Assembly: GCA_963539215.1 (NCBI GenBank)
Contig: CAUTJT010000002.1
Location: 62,001-126,000, forward strand
From: CAURNT01 sp963539215
Lineage (GTDB): Bacteria > Fusobacteriota > Fusobacteriia > Fusobacteriales > Leptotrichiaceae
Length of the DNA: 64,000 nt
Direction: 5' to 3'
The notes beneath the pieces were generated by a model, which saw nothing but the letters and a program-made list of their open reading frames with translations, made no database searches and was not told the DNA's origin. Position 1 is the first letter of the stretch. The number at the start of each line of letters is the position of its first letter. The translations under genes were made by a program, and so were the position numbers. Positions 22,959-31,909 of the stretch are shown piece by piece.

Positions 22959-25900
22959 TAATCTTCTATGATATAATCCATTTTAGATAATCTATAATAA
23001 TAATTCCATCTCTCTTTAGCATTTTCAAGATTTAATTGAAATAATTCTTTTGCATGTTCTGGATTAGTTTTTTGAAGAGATGTAAATCTAGATTCGCTCA
23101 TTAAAAAATCAATATACTTATCCCAATTTGGTTTTCTTGAATCTAGTTGTAGCGGATTTTTACCATTCTTTATACGTCTAGGATCAAATCTCAATAATGG
23201 CCAATATCCAACTTCTGTAGCAAGTTTTTCTTGTTCTTGAGCTACTCCCATGCCTCCTTTAATTCCATGTGCTATACATGGTGAGTACGCTATAACTATA
23301 GCGGGTCCATCAAATTCTTGAGCTTCTTTTAGTGCTCTTAAAGTTTGATTTTGATTTGCACCCATAGAAACTTTAGCTACATAAATATCACCATAACTCA
23401 TCATAAGTGCCGCCAAATCTTTTTTCTTCTTTCTTTTTCCATTATTAGTAAATTTAGCTACAGAGCCTATTGTAGAAGCTGATGATGATTGACCTCCAGT
23501 ATTAGAATAAACCTCAGTATCTAGCACTAACATTTTAATATTATCTCCAGTACCTAAAACATGGTCTAATCCACTGAATCCAATATCATAAGCCCAACCA
23601 TCTCCACCTATTACCCAAACAGCACGAGGAGTGATATATGACTTTAATTCTAATATTTCACTTATTCTTTCATCTTTTTCTATTTTTTTTTCAATTTTTT
23701 CAAATAAAATATCTTTCATATTTTGTATAACATTAGCATTATTTTGATTATCTAATATATTAACTATACATTCTTTTAAATCTAAACTAATAGCATTACT
23801 ATCTTTTAATTGAGAAAATAATTCCATCAATCTTTGTCTTAATTTCTCACTAGCTTGAAGCATTCCATAACCGTATTCTGCAGTATCTTCAAAAAGAGAC
23901 GATGCCCAAGCTGGACCTTCTCCTTTTTCATTTTTAGTATATGGTGTTGAAGGGGCATATCCTCCATAAATTGATGAGCACCCAGTTGAATTTGCTATCA
24001 TCATTCTATCACCATATAGTTGTGTTAAAAGTTTAATATATGGTGTTTCCCCACAACCTGCACAAGCTCCTGAAAATTCAAATAATGGTTTTGAAAATTG
24101 TGATCCTTTAACTGTTTCTTTATTAATATATGTATCTTTATATGTTACATTATTATACAAGTAATCTGCATTTTCTTTTTCACCTTTTTCGAGTTGTTCT
24201 TCTATCGGCCTCATCACCAACGCCTTATTTCTTGCAGGACATACTTCAGCGCATGCACTACATCCTGTACAATCAAGAGGAGATACTTGTATCCTATATT
24301 TTAATCTTTCAAGTCCTTTACCTATAGGATTTAGCAAATCCATACTACTTGGTATACCTATTAGTTCTTCTTCATCTATCAAAAATGGTCTAATAGCTGC
24401 ATGTGGACATACATATGAACATTGATTACATTGTATACAATGTTCAGGTCTCCATTCTGGTATAAATTTAGCTATAGCTCTTTTTTCATATTCTGCCTCA
24501 CCATTTTCAAATGTTCCATCTTCAAATCCATCAAATATTGATACAGGTAATTCATCACCTTTTAAAGCTGTTATAGGTTCAGAAATTTTTGCCATAAATG
24601 AATTTTTATCTAAACTATTACCGTAGTCGAGCGTTAAATATTCATCTTCATCTACTAATATTTTCCATTCAGGATTTACATATATTTCTTGTATATACAT
24701 TTCAGTTAAATCTATTACTCTATTGTTTCTTTCTACTACATCATCACCTTTTAATCCATAATTTTTAAGAACATAATCTTTCATTTCTTTCTTTGCTTCT
24801 TCAAAATCAACTATATTACTAATTCTAAAAAAAGCAGTTTGCATGATTGTATTTATTTTATCCATCATTTTTTCTTCATAGGCTAACTTATTTGCATTAA
24901 TGATATAGAATCTAGCATTAGAAAGAGCTAATTGTCTCTTAACTTTTTTAGGTAATAATTCTAAAAGTTTTTCTTCATCATAGATAGTATTTAATAAAAA
25001 TATACCATTTTCTTTAAGTCCTTCTAAAACTTCATATTTTCTAACAAAAGTAAAATTAGAGCAAGATACAAAATTTGGATTTTTTACTAAATATGTAGAT
25101 CTTATTGGATAATTACTAAATCTTAAATGAGATCTAGTTATACCACCAGCTTTTTTTGAGTCATAGGCAAAATATGCTTGTACATATTTATCTGTCATAT
25201 TCCCTATAATTTTAACGCTACTTTTATTAGCACTAACAGTACCATCAGATCCTAATCCATAGAAAAGACAAGACATATCACTACTATCTGATAAATCTGG
25301 ATTTTCATATATAGGTAATGATGTAAATGTTACATCATCTGTTATACCAACTGTAAAATGATCCTTAGGGTCTCTTAAAACCAAATTTTTAAATACTGCT
25401 ATTATTTGTGATGGATTAACATCTTTTGAAGAAAGTCCATAACGACCTCCAACTATACTTTTAATATTAGGATTTCCAAAAAGAGCAGATTTAACATCTA
25501 AATAAAGTGGCTCCCCATATGAACCTGGTTCTTTAGTTCTATCTAAGACAGCGATTTTTTTTACAGTTTGAGGTATAACTTCCACTAAATCTTTAACAGA
25601 AAATGGTCTATATAAGCTTACCTTAACCATACCAACCTTTTCCCCTCTTTTATTTAAAAAATCTACTGTTTCCTTTATAGTCTCACATACTGATCCCATA
25701 GCTATTATTAAACTTCTAGCTTCTGGATGTCCATAATAATTAAAAGGTCTATAATCTCTACCCGTAATTTTAGATATTTCTTTCATATATTCCTTAACTA
25801 CTTTAATAGAGTTTTCATAATATTTATTTTGTGATTCCCTTGCTTGGAAAAATATATCATCATTCTGAGCTGTTCCACGTGTTACTGGATTATTTGGATC

Positions 25901-26530
25901 TAAAGATCTTTTTCTGAATTCATTAACACTATCATAATCAAGCAATTTATCTAAATCTTCATATTCCATTAATTCTACTTTTTGAATTTCATGTGATGTT
26001 CTAAATCCATCAAAAAAATGTAAAAATGGCACTCTTGATTTAATTGCTGAAAGATGTGCAACACCAGCTAAATCCATAACTTCTTGTACAGAAGATGAGG
26101 CAAGCATTGCCCAACCAGTCATTCTTGTCGCATATATATCTTGATGATCTCCAAATATAGATAAAGCATGTGTTGATATACTTCTTGCTGCAACATGTAT
26201 AACTCCAGGAAGTAATTCTCCTGATATTTTATACATATTAGGTATTTTTAAAAGTAAACCTTGAGAAGCTGTATACGTTGTAGTTAATGCTCCTGTTTGT
26301 AAGCTTCCATGAACTACACCAGCGGCTCCTGCTTCTGATTGCATTTCAATAACTTTAGGGACGCTCCCAAATAAATTTTTAATATTTTTTGACGACCACA
26401 CATCAACTAATTCCGCCATAGTCGTTGAAGGTGTAATAGGATATATGGCTGCAACTTCAGTAAAAGCATAGGAAATATATGCAGCAGCTTCGTTACCATC
26501 CATAACCCTTTTCTTTTTAATTTTTTCCAT
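22958..26530 (-). CDS. nifJ: Pyruvate:ferredoxin (flavodoxin) oxidoreductase
   Basis: A 1190-residue homodimeric, oxygen-sensitive enzyme turning pyruvate plus CoA into acetyl-CoA, CO2 and reduced ferredoxin. Domains in order: pyrimidine-binding domain I (about 1-250; YPITPSTTMAELVD), domain II/III with the CoA site, two [4Fe-4S] clusters in an 8Fe ferredoxin domain (CIQCNQCSYVCPH near residue 690 and CTGCSACAEVCP near 745), and the C-terminal thiamine diphosphate domain (GACAGCGETPY, GDGWAYDIGFSG, TEVYSNTGGQSS). All cluster cysteines are intact. Key enzyme of anaerobic energy metabolism. It follows panF by 42 bases with GAGGA before ATG. Confidence 0.98.
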   Translation of the reverse strand: MEKIKKKRVMDGNEAAAYISYAFTEVAAIYPITPSTTMAELVDVWSSKNIKNLFGSVPKVIEMQSEAGAAGVVHGSLQTGALTTTYTASQGLLLKIPNMYKISGELLPGVIHVAARSISTHALSIFGDHQDIYATRMTGWAMLASSSVQEVMDLAGVAHLSAIKSRVPFLHFFDGFRTSHEIQKVELMEYEDLDKLLDYDSVNEFRKRSLDPNNPVTRGTAQNDDIFFQARESQNKYYENSIKVVKEYMKEISKITGRDYRPFNYYGHPEARSLIIAMGSVCETIKETVDFLNKRGEKVGMVKVSLYRPFSVKDLVEVIPQTVKKIAVLDRTKEPGSYGEPLYLDVKSALFGNPNIKSIVGGRYGLSSKDVNPSQIIAVFKNLVLRDPKDHFTVGITDDVTFTSLPIYENPDLSDSSDMSCLFYGLGSDGTVSANKSSVKIIGNMTDKYVQAYFAYDSKKAGGITRSHLRFSNYPIRSTYLVKNPNFVSCSNFTFVRKYEVLEGLKENGIFLLNTIYDEEKLLELLPKKVKRQLALSNARFYIINANKLAYEEKMMDKINTIMQTAFFRISNIVDFEEAKKEMKDYVLKNYGLKGDDVVERNNRVIDLTEMYIQEIYVNPEWKILVDEDEYLTLDYGNSLDKNSFMAKISEPITALKGDELPVSIFDGFEDGTFENGEAEYEKRAIAKFIPEWRPEHCIQCNQCSYVCPHAAIRPFLIDEEELIGIPSSMDLLNPIGKGLERLKYRIQVSPLDCTGCSACAEVCPARNKALVMRPIEEQLEKGEKENADYLYNNVTYKDTYINKETVKGSQFSKPLFEFSGACAGCGETPYIKLLTQLYGDRMMIANSTGCSSIYGGYAPSTPYTKNEKGEGPAWASSLFEDTAEYGYGMLQASEKLRQRLMELFSQLKDSNAISLDLKECIVNILDNQNNANVIQNMKDILFEKIEKKIEKDERISEILELKSYITPRAVWVIGGDGWAYDIGFSGLDHVLGTGDNIKMLVLDTEVYSNTGGQSSSASTIGSVAKFTNNGKRKKKKDLAALMMSYGDIYVAKVSMGANQNQTLRALKEAQEFDGPAIVIAYSPCIAHGIKGGMGVAQEQEKLATEVGYWPLLRFDPRRIKNGKNPLQLDSRKPNWDKYIDFLMSESRFTSLQKTNPEHAKELFQLNLENAKERWNYYYRLSKMDYIIED

Positions 26531-26572
26531 AATTCCTCCTCAAACTAGGCAACTTCTTCCATTGCAGTAGTC

Positions 26573-28027
26573 TTATTTAAAAAATATTTCTAATTCTTTA
26601 TGATTTAATGGTTTAGTACATAGAGAAACCACAATATATGATATCAATGCTACTAATAAAGAAGGAACAATATTATGTAATCCTAAAATTGAAATACCAA
26701 ATTGTGATAATACTATTAATACACTAAATCCAGATATTACAGAAGCAATAGCACCATAAGCTGTTCCTCTTTTCCAATATAACCCCACAACCATAGGAAC
26801 AAAGAATAATACTTCTTGCCCTGAAAAAGCAAATAAATTTATCCAAACTATTAAACTAGATTGATTAATAGATAATAAATATGTAATCAATCCTATACCA
26901 AATGATATAGCAAGTGATATTTTCTTTAATTTATTCTCACTATCATTTCCTTTAGATATGAAATTCATATATATATCCTTTACTAACGCTGAAGAAATTA
27001 GTATAAGAACTGAATCAACAGTAGACATTATAGCTGCTAAAGGCCCTCCTATAAATACTCCAGCAAGTATAGGATTTAAATTTTTAAGTGCAAGTGTAGG
27101 TATAAGTTTATCACTTACATCTATACTAGGTTCTAAATATCTTCCCATAAATCCTACTAAATGCATACCTAATAATAAGAAACCTACTACAAAAGTTCCT
27201 ATTATCATAGCATTATGCATAGCTTTTGAATCTTTAAATCCCATAGCTCTAACAGTAGTTGATGGAATACCAAGAACTCCTATCCCTACCAATATCCAGA
27301 ATGACATTATAAATGGTTTAGCTATAGTTCCTCCACCATCAGGTTTTAATAAATTAGGATTTATTTCTCTAGCTCTACTAACAATATTTTCCATACTTCC
27401 AGCTTTATTAAGTATAACCATAAATAATACAAATGTTGCTATCATCATTATTAAACCTTGAACTGCATCATTTACAGTAGCTGCCTTAAATCCTCCAAAA
27501 GTTGTATATATTATCGTACAAAAAGCAAATATCATAAGAGCTAGTTTATAATCTATACCTATTATACTTTCTATTAATCTTGCTCCTCCTACAAATTGAG
27601 CAACTATAGAGGTCATTAAAAATACTATAGTAAGCAGTGAAAGCAATAATACTAAAGTATCATTTTTATATCTTGCACGTATTATATCTATTATTGTTAA
27701 AGCATTTAATTTTCTAGAAATAATCGCAAGCTTTTTACCTAAAATTCCTAATGTTAAAAATATTAAAGGAACTTGTATACAAGCAAGAAGTACCCATCCT
27801 AAACCTCTATCATAAGCTATAGATGGACCACTTATAAAAGAAGATGCACTTATATATGTAGAAACTATTGTCATTGCTAATACAAATCCACCCATAGTTC
27901 TACTTCCTAAATAATAATCTTCTATAAACTTGCCCTCTTTTTTATTATCTTTATTTACATAATAAGCTACATAAAAAGTAATAAATAAATACACTATTAA
28001 TGGTATTACAATTTCTAATTTATTCAT
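26573..28027 (-). CDS. panF: Sodium/pantothenate symporter PanF
   Basis: 484 residues, about 13 membrane helices, sodium:solute symporter family. It is close to E. coli PanF in length and in motifs: YYLGSRTMGGFVLAMT, STYISASSFISGP, GLGWVLLACIQVPL, FTYTTFGGFKA-like IYTTFGGFKAAT, and PLAAIMSTVDSVLI. It takes up pantothenate, the CoA precursor. The upstream gene yhdT overlaps by eight bases; the same pair occurs next to panF in E. coli, which supports the call. CoA is used by the downstream neighbour, pyruvate:ferredoxin oxidoreductase. Confidence 0.92.
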   Translation of the reverse strand: MNKLEIVIPLIVYLFITFYVAYYVNKDNKKEGKFIEDYYLGSRTMGGFVLAMTIVSTYISASSFISGPSIAYDRGLGWVLLACIQVPLIFLTLGILGKKLAIISRKLNALTIIDIIRARYKNDTLVLLLSLLTIVFLMTSIVAQFVGGARLIESIIGIDYKLALMIFAFCTIIYTTFGGFKAATVNDAVQGLIMMIATFVLFMVILNKAGSMENIVSRAREINPNLLKPDGGGTIAKPFIMSFWILVGIGVLGIPSTTVRAMGFKDSKAMHNAMIIGTFVVGFLLLGMHLVGFMGRYLEPSIDVSDKLIPTLALKNLNPILAGVFIGGPLAAIMSTVDSVLILISSALVKDIYMNFISKGNDSENKLKKISLAISFGIGLITYLLSINQSSLIVWINLFAFSGQEVLFFVPMVVGLYWKRGTAYGAIASVISGFSVLIVLSQFGISILGLHNIVPSLLVALISYIVVSLCTKPLNHKELEIFFK

Positions 28028-28280
28028 TTTCTTCTATAACCTCCCCTGTTTCAAGATCTATATTCTTAAAGAAAAATTTTACAGCAATATAGACTAATAA
28101 ATTTACTAAAATAAAACCTAAAACACAAGAATAGAAAAACCAATCCGGTAATCCTAGTATATATTTATATTCCTCTACATTTTGTGGCGGGTATATATAC
28201 GCAAAATAATACCACCATAAAAAGTATAAAGAATAAAGAAAAATAGTAATCAAAGCTTCTTTATTTATTTGATTCTTCAT
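28020..28280 (-). CDS. yhdT: YhdT family small membrane protein (DUF997)
   Basis: 86 residues with two membrane helices (about 9-30 and 48-70). GLPDWFFYSCVLGFILVN and the tail VKFFFKNIDLETGE match the YhdT family (E. coli has GFPRWFEMACI and VKFIYRDIPLE at the same places). YhdT is nearly always encoded before panF and is thought to be an accessory part of that transporter. Overlaps truA by 20 bases and panF by eight. Confidence 0.88.
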   Translation of the reverse strand: MKNQINKEALITIFLYSLYFLWWYYFAYIYPPQNVEEYKYILGLPDWFFYSCVLGFILVNLLVYIAVKFFFKNIDLETGEVIEENE

Positions 28281-28914
28281 TTATAACACCTTCTTTCAAA
28301 ATTATTTTATCTAAAATTAAAAATTTTGGATTCATAGGTTCTTTCTTACCATTAAATATATATCCTGCCATGCGTCTAACTTGTTGTGGCATAAAAGAAT
28401 TTCCATTAAAGTAAAGTTTACCATCATCATAAGTAACTTTTACATCTCTAATATGATTTTTCAATTTTAAACCTTTATGATTTGTAAATTCTGAAAAATC
28501 CTTTTCTCCACTTATCTCATTTGCTCTACTTATGATAGTTTCTTCATCAACTTTATGAAATTTTTTAGGATAATAATAGTTATATATACGTCTTTCTACA
28601 ACATCTGGTAAAACTATACCCTTATCTACTACATATGCTTTTTTAATTTTCAATCCATCTATATCGAAATCATAATCTAATATATCTAAATTAAATTCAT
28701 TAGCAATGAAATAAATATAGTTTGAATTAGCAGAAACCTTAGCATCTGTTCTACCTGCTTGTTGTAATCCTTTATATATAACTACACCTTTTGATATAAG
28801 ATAAGTTTTAAGTACACTTTTAGTTGTTTTTTTATCCTTAATTTCATCAAATGCATCAAATTTCTTACCTTTATATGATATTTCTAATAAATATCCTAAT
28901 TTATTTTTTCTCAT
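28261..28914 (-). CDS. truA: TruA-family tRNA pseudouridine synthase, short form
   Basis: 217 residues. The catalytic aspartate sits in QQAGRTDAKVSA (canonical AGRTDAGVHA). YLLEISYKGKKFDAFD at the N-terminus matches YDGTxFxGF weakly, and NSFMPQQVRRMAGY is the conserved motif III (xFLxxQVRxMVG). TruA makes pseudouridine at positions 38-40 of tRNA. At 217 residues it is shorter than the usual 245-270, and the second motif is poorly kept, so it may be a divergent paralogue with another target. Overlaps the aminotransferase gene by 14 bases. Confidence 0.8.
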   Translation of the reverse strand: MRKNKLGYLLEISYKGKKFDAFDEIKDKKTTKSVLKTYLISKGVVIYKGLQQAGRTDAKVSANSNYIYFIANEFNLDILDYDFDIDGLKIKKAYVVDKGIVLPDVVERRIYNYYYPKKFHKVDEETIISRANEISGEKDFSEFTNHKGLKLKNHIRDVKVTYDDGKLYFNGNSFMPQQVRRMAGYIFNGKKEPMNPKFLILDKIILKEGVINEESNK

Positions 28915-30109
28915 TATATTCTTTAATTGCTAATTTAAGCAATCTCATCCCATCTTCTATATCTCTTAAATTATTACCACAGAAAGAAAATCTAACTTCT
29001 TTTTTACCAAGATCAGCATGTTCTCTTGAATAAAAACCATTCCCTGGTGCAAACATCAATGTTTTCCCATCGCTTCTAAAATCAGTTAATAACCATTTTG
29101 CAAATTTATCCGTATCATCTACAGGAAGTGAAGCAAAAATATAAAATGCTGCATCAGGTTTATTAGCTATTACACCTTCTATACTTGATAATTTTTCAAA
29201 CATTAGATCACGTCTTTTTTTATATTCCTTATTTACATAATCTATATGTACATCAATTCCTCTAACAAGGCTAGCTGCCGCAAATTGCTCTATAGTTGAA
29301 ACAGACAATCTCGCTTGACAAAGTTTCAATGTTTGAGTTATTAATTCCTTATTTTTAGAAGCTATAACTCCTATCCTTGCACCACAAGCACTATAATGCT
29401 TAGAAATACTATCTATTAGTATAATTCTATCTGAAAGATCATCAAAAGTTAAAAATGATTTAAATTTAGTTTCATCATCATATATAAATTGTCTATAAAC
29501 TTCATCTGATATTATAAATATATCATGTTCCTTAGCAAGTCTTTTAATATCTTCTATTTCTCTTTCACTTAATACAACTCCAGTTGGATTACATGGATTA
29601 GAAAAAAGTATAGCTTTAGTTTTAGGTGTTATAAGTTTTACCATATCTTCATATTTAGGTAATCTATAACCTTCTTCTATTTTAGTAATTATAGGAACTA
29701 AGTTTGCTCCTGCAACTCTTAAAAATGAATCATAATTTGAATAATAAGGTTCTGGAACTAAAACCTCATCTCCTGGATTACATATTGCATTCATAGCAAA
29801 TTGAAGCGCCTCACTTCCCCCATTAGTTATTATTATTTCATCTTTTGAAATATTCAAATTATATCTACTATAATATTCTGAAAATGCTTCTAGTAAATTA
29901 TTAAGACCTTGTGAGTTAGCATACTTAACAATTTTCTCTTGATATCGTATAAGCCCATTAAAAAAAGAATCTGGAGTTTTTACATCTGGTTGTCCTATAT
30001 GAAACTCATATATTTTAACTCCATTTTCCCTAGCTTTATCTGCAAGAGGTACAAATTTTCTTACAGGTGAATATTGCATATTTAATACTCTTTCTGATAA
30101 TTTAATCAT
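28901..30109 (-). CDS. Class I/II pyridoxal-phosphate aminotransferase (aspartate aminotransferase-like)
   Basis: 402 residues. The cofactor lysine is in IDSISKHYSACGARIG; other fold type I marks are EFHIGQPDVKTP, ITNGGSEALQFAM, NPCNPTGVV, SDEVYRQFIYDD and VRFSFCGN. The amino acid specificity cannot be set from sequence; aspartate, aromatic or methionine-pathway aminotransferases are all possible. First gene of the operon with truA, yhdT and panF, with its own promoter and a GAGGAG site. Confidence 0.88.
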   Translation of the reverse strand: MIKLSERVLNMQYSPVRKFVPLADKARENGVKIYEFHIGQPDVKTPDSFFNGLIRYQEKIVKYANSQGLNNLLEAFSEYYSRYNLNISKDEIIITNGGSEALQFAMNAICNPGDEVLVPEPYYSNYDSFLRVAGANLVPIITKIEEGYRLPKYEDMVKLITPKTKAILFSNPCNPTGVVLSEREIEDIKRLAKEHDIFIISDEVYRQFIYDDETKFKSFLTFDDLSDRIILIDSISKHYSACGARIGVIASKNKELITQTLKLCQARLSVSTIEQFAAASLVRGIDVHIDYVNKEYKKRRDLMFEKLSSIEGVIANKPDAAFYIFASLPVDDTDKFAKWLLTDFRSDGKTLMFAPGNGFYSREHADLGKKEVRFSFCGNNLRDIEDGMRLLKLAIKEYNEKK

Positions 30110-30140
30110 ATTTTACTCCTCAATATTTTTTATCAAATAT

Positions 30141-30169
30141 ATTTTATTACATTTCCTATTTTAAATCAA
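30141..30169 (-). promoter_or_regulatory. Promoter of the aminotransferase-truA-yhdT-panF operon
   Basis: Minus-strand TTGATT (30164-30169) and TAAAAT (30141-30146) with a 17-base spacer. Confidence 0.65.
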
Positions 30170-30180
30170 GTTAAGTAATT

Positions 30181-30209
30181 AAAAAGTGTAGCAAATTTTT
30201 ACTACACCT
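30181..30209 (-). terminator. Rho-independent terminator of the add operon
   Basis: Minus-strand hairpin with stem GTGTAG / CTACAC and a 10-base loop, followed by TTTTTAATTA, 11 bases after the DUF1275 stop codon. Confidence 0.75.
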
Positions 30210-30219
30210 TAACTATAAT

Positions 30220-30864
30220 TTATTCTTCTTTTCTTATTATATTTATAACAAAAACTAATAATATTACACTAATAAAAGTCATATACTTATCTATATATAT
30301 TATAATATAATCTCCAACAAGCACTCCAAGTATAAAACCTAATAGTACCGTAGAATAAAGTTTTATTTCATCATACCTTTTATTTATTACAGATTCCACT
30401 AAACTTCTAGTATTTCCTGTACACATAGTAGACATATATACTCTACCATAAACTTTTCTAAACGCTTGTATTTGAGCACCTGAAATAAAAGCAATTAATG
30501 ATACAGAAAAAACGTCTGAAGGTATAAATGGAATAATAAACATAATTAATATTTCAGTAGATAAAATAACTTCTCTCCATATTTTAATATTAAAATTTTT
30601 TGATTTAATTTTTAAAATCTCTGTAACACTTACACCAAATATAAAAAATAATATTGGTAATCCATATTTAATGATATTTCTAATATTATCACTTGAAACT
30701 CTATTTAAATAATATACCATTCTAACTATATTACCTGTTATTGCGGTTGCAAAAATACCATCCTTTAATTTGTAAGAATATATTTCTAACATTCCTCCCA
30801 CAAAAGTAAGTAAAAAAGCTACTCTTCTTAATTCGACCTTACTATTAATCTCTAATTCTTTCAA
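30220..30864 (-). CDS. YoaK/DUF1275 family membrane protein
   Basis: 214 residues with about six membrane helices. FLLTFVGGMLEIYSY followed by FATAITGNIVRM near residue 35, and the C-terminal half containing QAFRKVYGRVYMSTMCTGNTRSL, match DUF1275, whose function is unknown. The likely start is a TTG that overlaps the end of the previous gene by 20 bases; no ATG is available before the conserved region and the ribosome site is weak, so translation is probably coupled. Confidence 0.8.
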   Translation of the reverse strand: MKELEINSKVELRRVAFLLTFVGGMLEIYSYKLKDGIFATAITGNIVRMVYYLNRVSSDNIRNIIKYGLPILFFIFGVSVTEILKIKSKNFNIKIWREVILSTEILIMFIIPFIPSDVFSVSLIAFISGAQIQAFRKVYGRVYMSTMCTGNTRSLVESVINKRYDEIKLYSTVLLGFILGVLVGDYIIIYIDKYMTFISVILLVFVINIIRKEE

Positions 30865-31285
30865 GTTCTTTCACTGCCTCCTCAAAAGAGTATACTAAAA
30901 CTCCATATTTTAATATAGCACCTAAAACATAATGATTTATAGCATAAGTAGGTATATCATATTTATTAGCACTCTTTAATCTAATATCAGAATTAATAGC
31001 TATTATTTTTTTACCATTAGAAAGAGCTATACCTAACTCAACCATAACTCCAGGATCATCATTAGTAATATCTGCTAAAAATACATCAGCATTAAGTATA
31101 GCATTAGTATCACCGTTAAATATATCAAGAGGAGTTGGTAATTTTTCTTTATTTTCATTAAACGGTTGTTCTATTGGATTAAACAAATCTATTCCTTCTA
31201 TTCTTTCTCTCAAAATTTTACCTTCTTTTAATCTTTGAGCAACTTCTGCTTCATTAAAAAGTCCACCTGCTAAATATACTTTCAT
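30845..31285 (-). CDS. Nucleoside 2-deoxyribosyltransferase
   Basis: 146 residues. KVYLAGGLFNEAEVAQ at the start, FNPIEQPFNEN, DVFLADITNDDPGVMVELGIAL (catalytic glutamate in MVELG) and the C-terminal nucleotide-binding loop fit the family that exchanges bases between deoxynucleosides (purine/pyrimidine salvage). I chose the ATG behind GAGGTG; an in-frame GTG three codons earlier lies inside that site. Fourth gene of the add operon; its role there could be nucleotide salvage from degraded DNA, which is inference. Confidence 0.88.
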   Translation of the reverse strand: MKVYLAGGLFNEAEVAQRLKEGKILRERIEGIDLFNPIEQPFNENKEKLPTPLDIFNGDTNAILNADVFLADITNDDPGVMVELGIALSNGKKIIAINSDIRLKSANKYDIPTYAINHYVLGAILKYGVLVYSFEEAVKELERIRD

Positions 31286-31303
31286 TATATACACCTCACA
31301 TAT

Positions 31304-31909
31304 TTATTTTTCATATTCATCTTTTACAATTATTAAAACTATATATTGAATTATAGCAAAAAGTATAATGTATTGTATAGTATTTGAATTAATATTTTCA
31401 AATATTATTTTTAAAGTAGTGATTGGATTTAATATCAAATTCCATGAATTTAATCTAATAAATCTTCCTATATATACAGCAACACCAGTTAATATTGATA
31501 CAATTACATATGCTATATTCTTATATCTAAATTTAACAGTAAAATTATTCAAAGTAATATAGCTAAGTTTAATAGCTATAAGTATAGCAATAAAAATTAA
31601 TGATAGTTTTATCCAATTTGTAAAATTCATTATATAGGTAACACCTGATGAATCTCTCACATAATATTTCATAACAGAAATATGTATAAGATCTGTAAAC
31701 AGATATATTACATTAGGAAAAAAAATTAATGCTATAAAACTATTAATAAATTTAAATATTTTATTTTTAACTTTAAAGAAACTTAAAACAAAAGGTATAT
31801 AAGCAAGAAATGTATTCCATATTAAAAAATAATATTTAGGATATATCACTAATAAAATCAATATATATGTCAAAATTATAAAAGTATATTTTTTTAAAAT
31901 TTTATTCAT
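31304..31909 (-). CDS. DUF1361 family membrane protein
   Basis: 201 residues with about six membrane helices. The marks IWNTFLAYIPFVLSFF and FPNVIYLFTDLIHI correspond to the conserved NxFLAxIP and FFPNxPYxxTDLxH blocks of DUF1361, a family of unknown function. The ATG overlaps the addA stop codon by eight bases and is preceded by GAGGAGG. Confidence 0.75.
   Translation of the reverse strand: MNKILKKYTFIILTYILILLVIYPKYYFLIWNTFLAYIPFVLSFFKVKNKIFKFINSFIALIFFPNVIYLFTDLIHISVMKYYVRDSSGVTYIMNFTNWIKLSLIFIAILIAIKLSYITLNNFTVKFRYKNIAYVIVSILTGVAVYIGRFIRLNSWNLILNPITTLKIIFENINSNTIQYIILFAIIQYIVLIIVKDEYEK

Noticed and set aside
26531..26572. Short higher-GC stretch between panF and nifJ, with a tiny ATG frame of five codons
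   Set aside because: Too short to support a leader peptide and no terminator or second promoter is visible with it.
26958..27461. A 167-codon plus-strand open frame opposite panF
   Set aside because: Shadow of panF, which is strongly supported by family motifs. No promoter or ribosome site.
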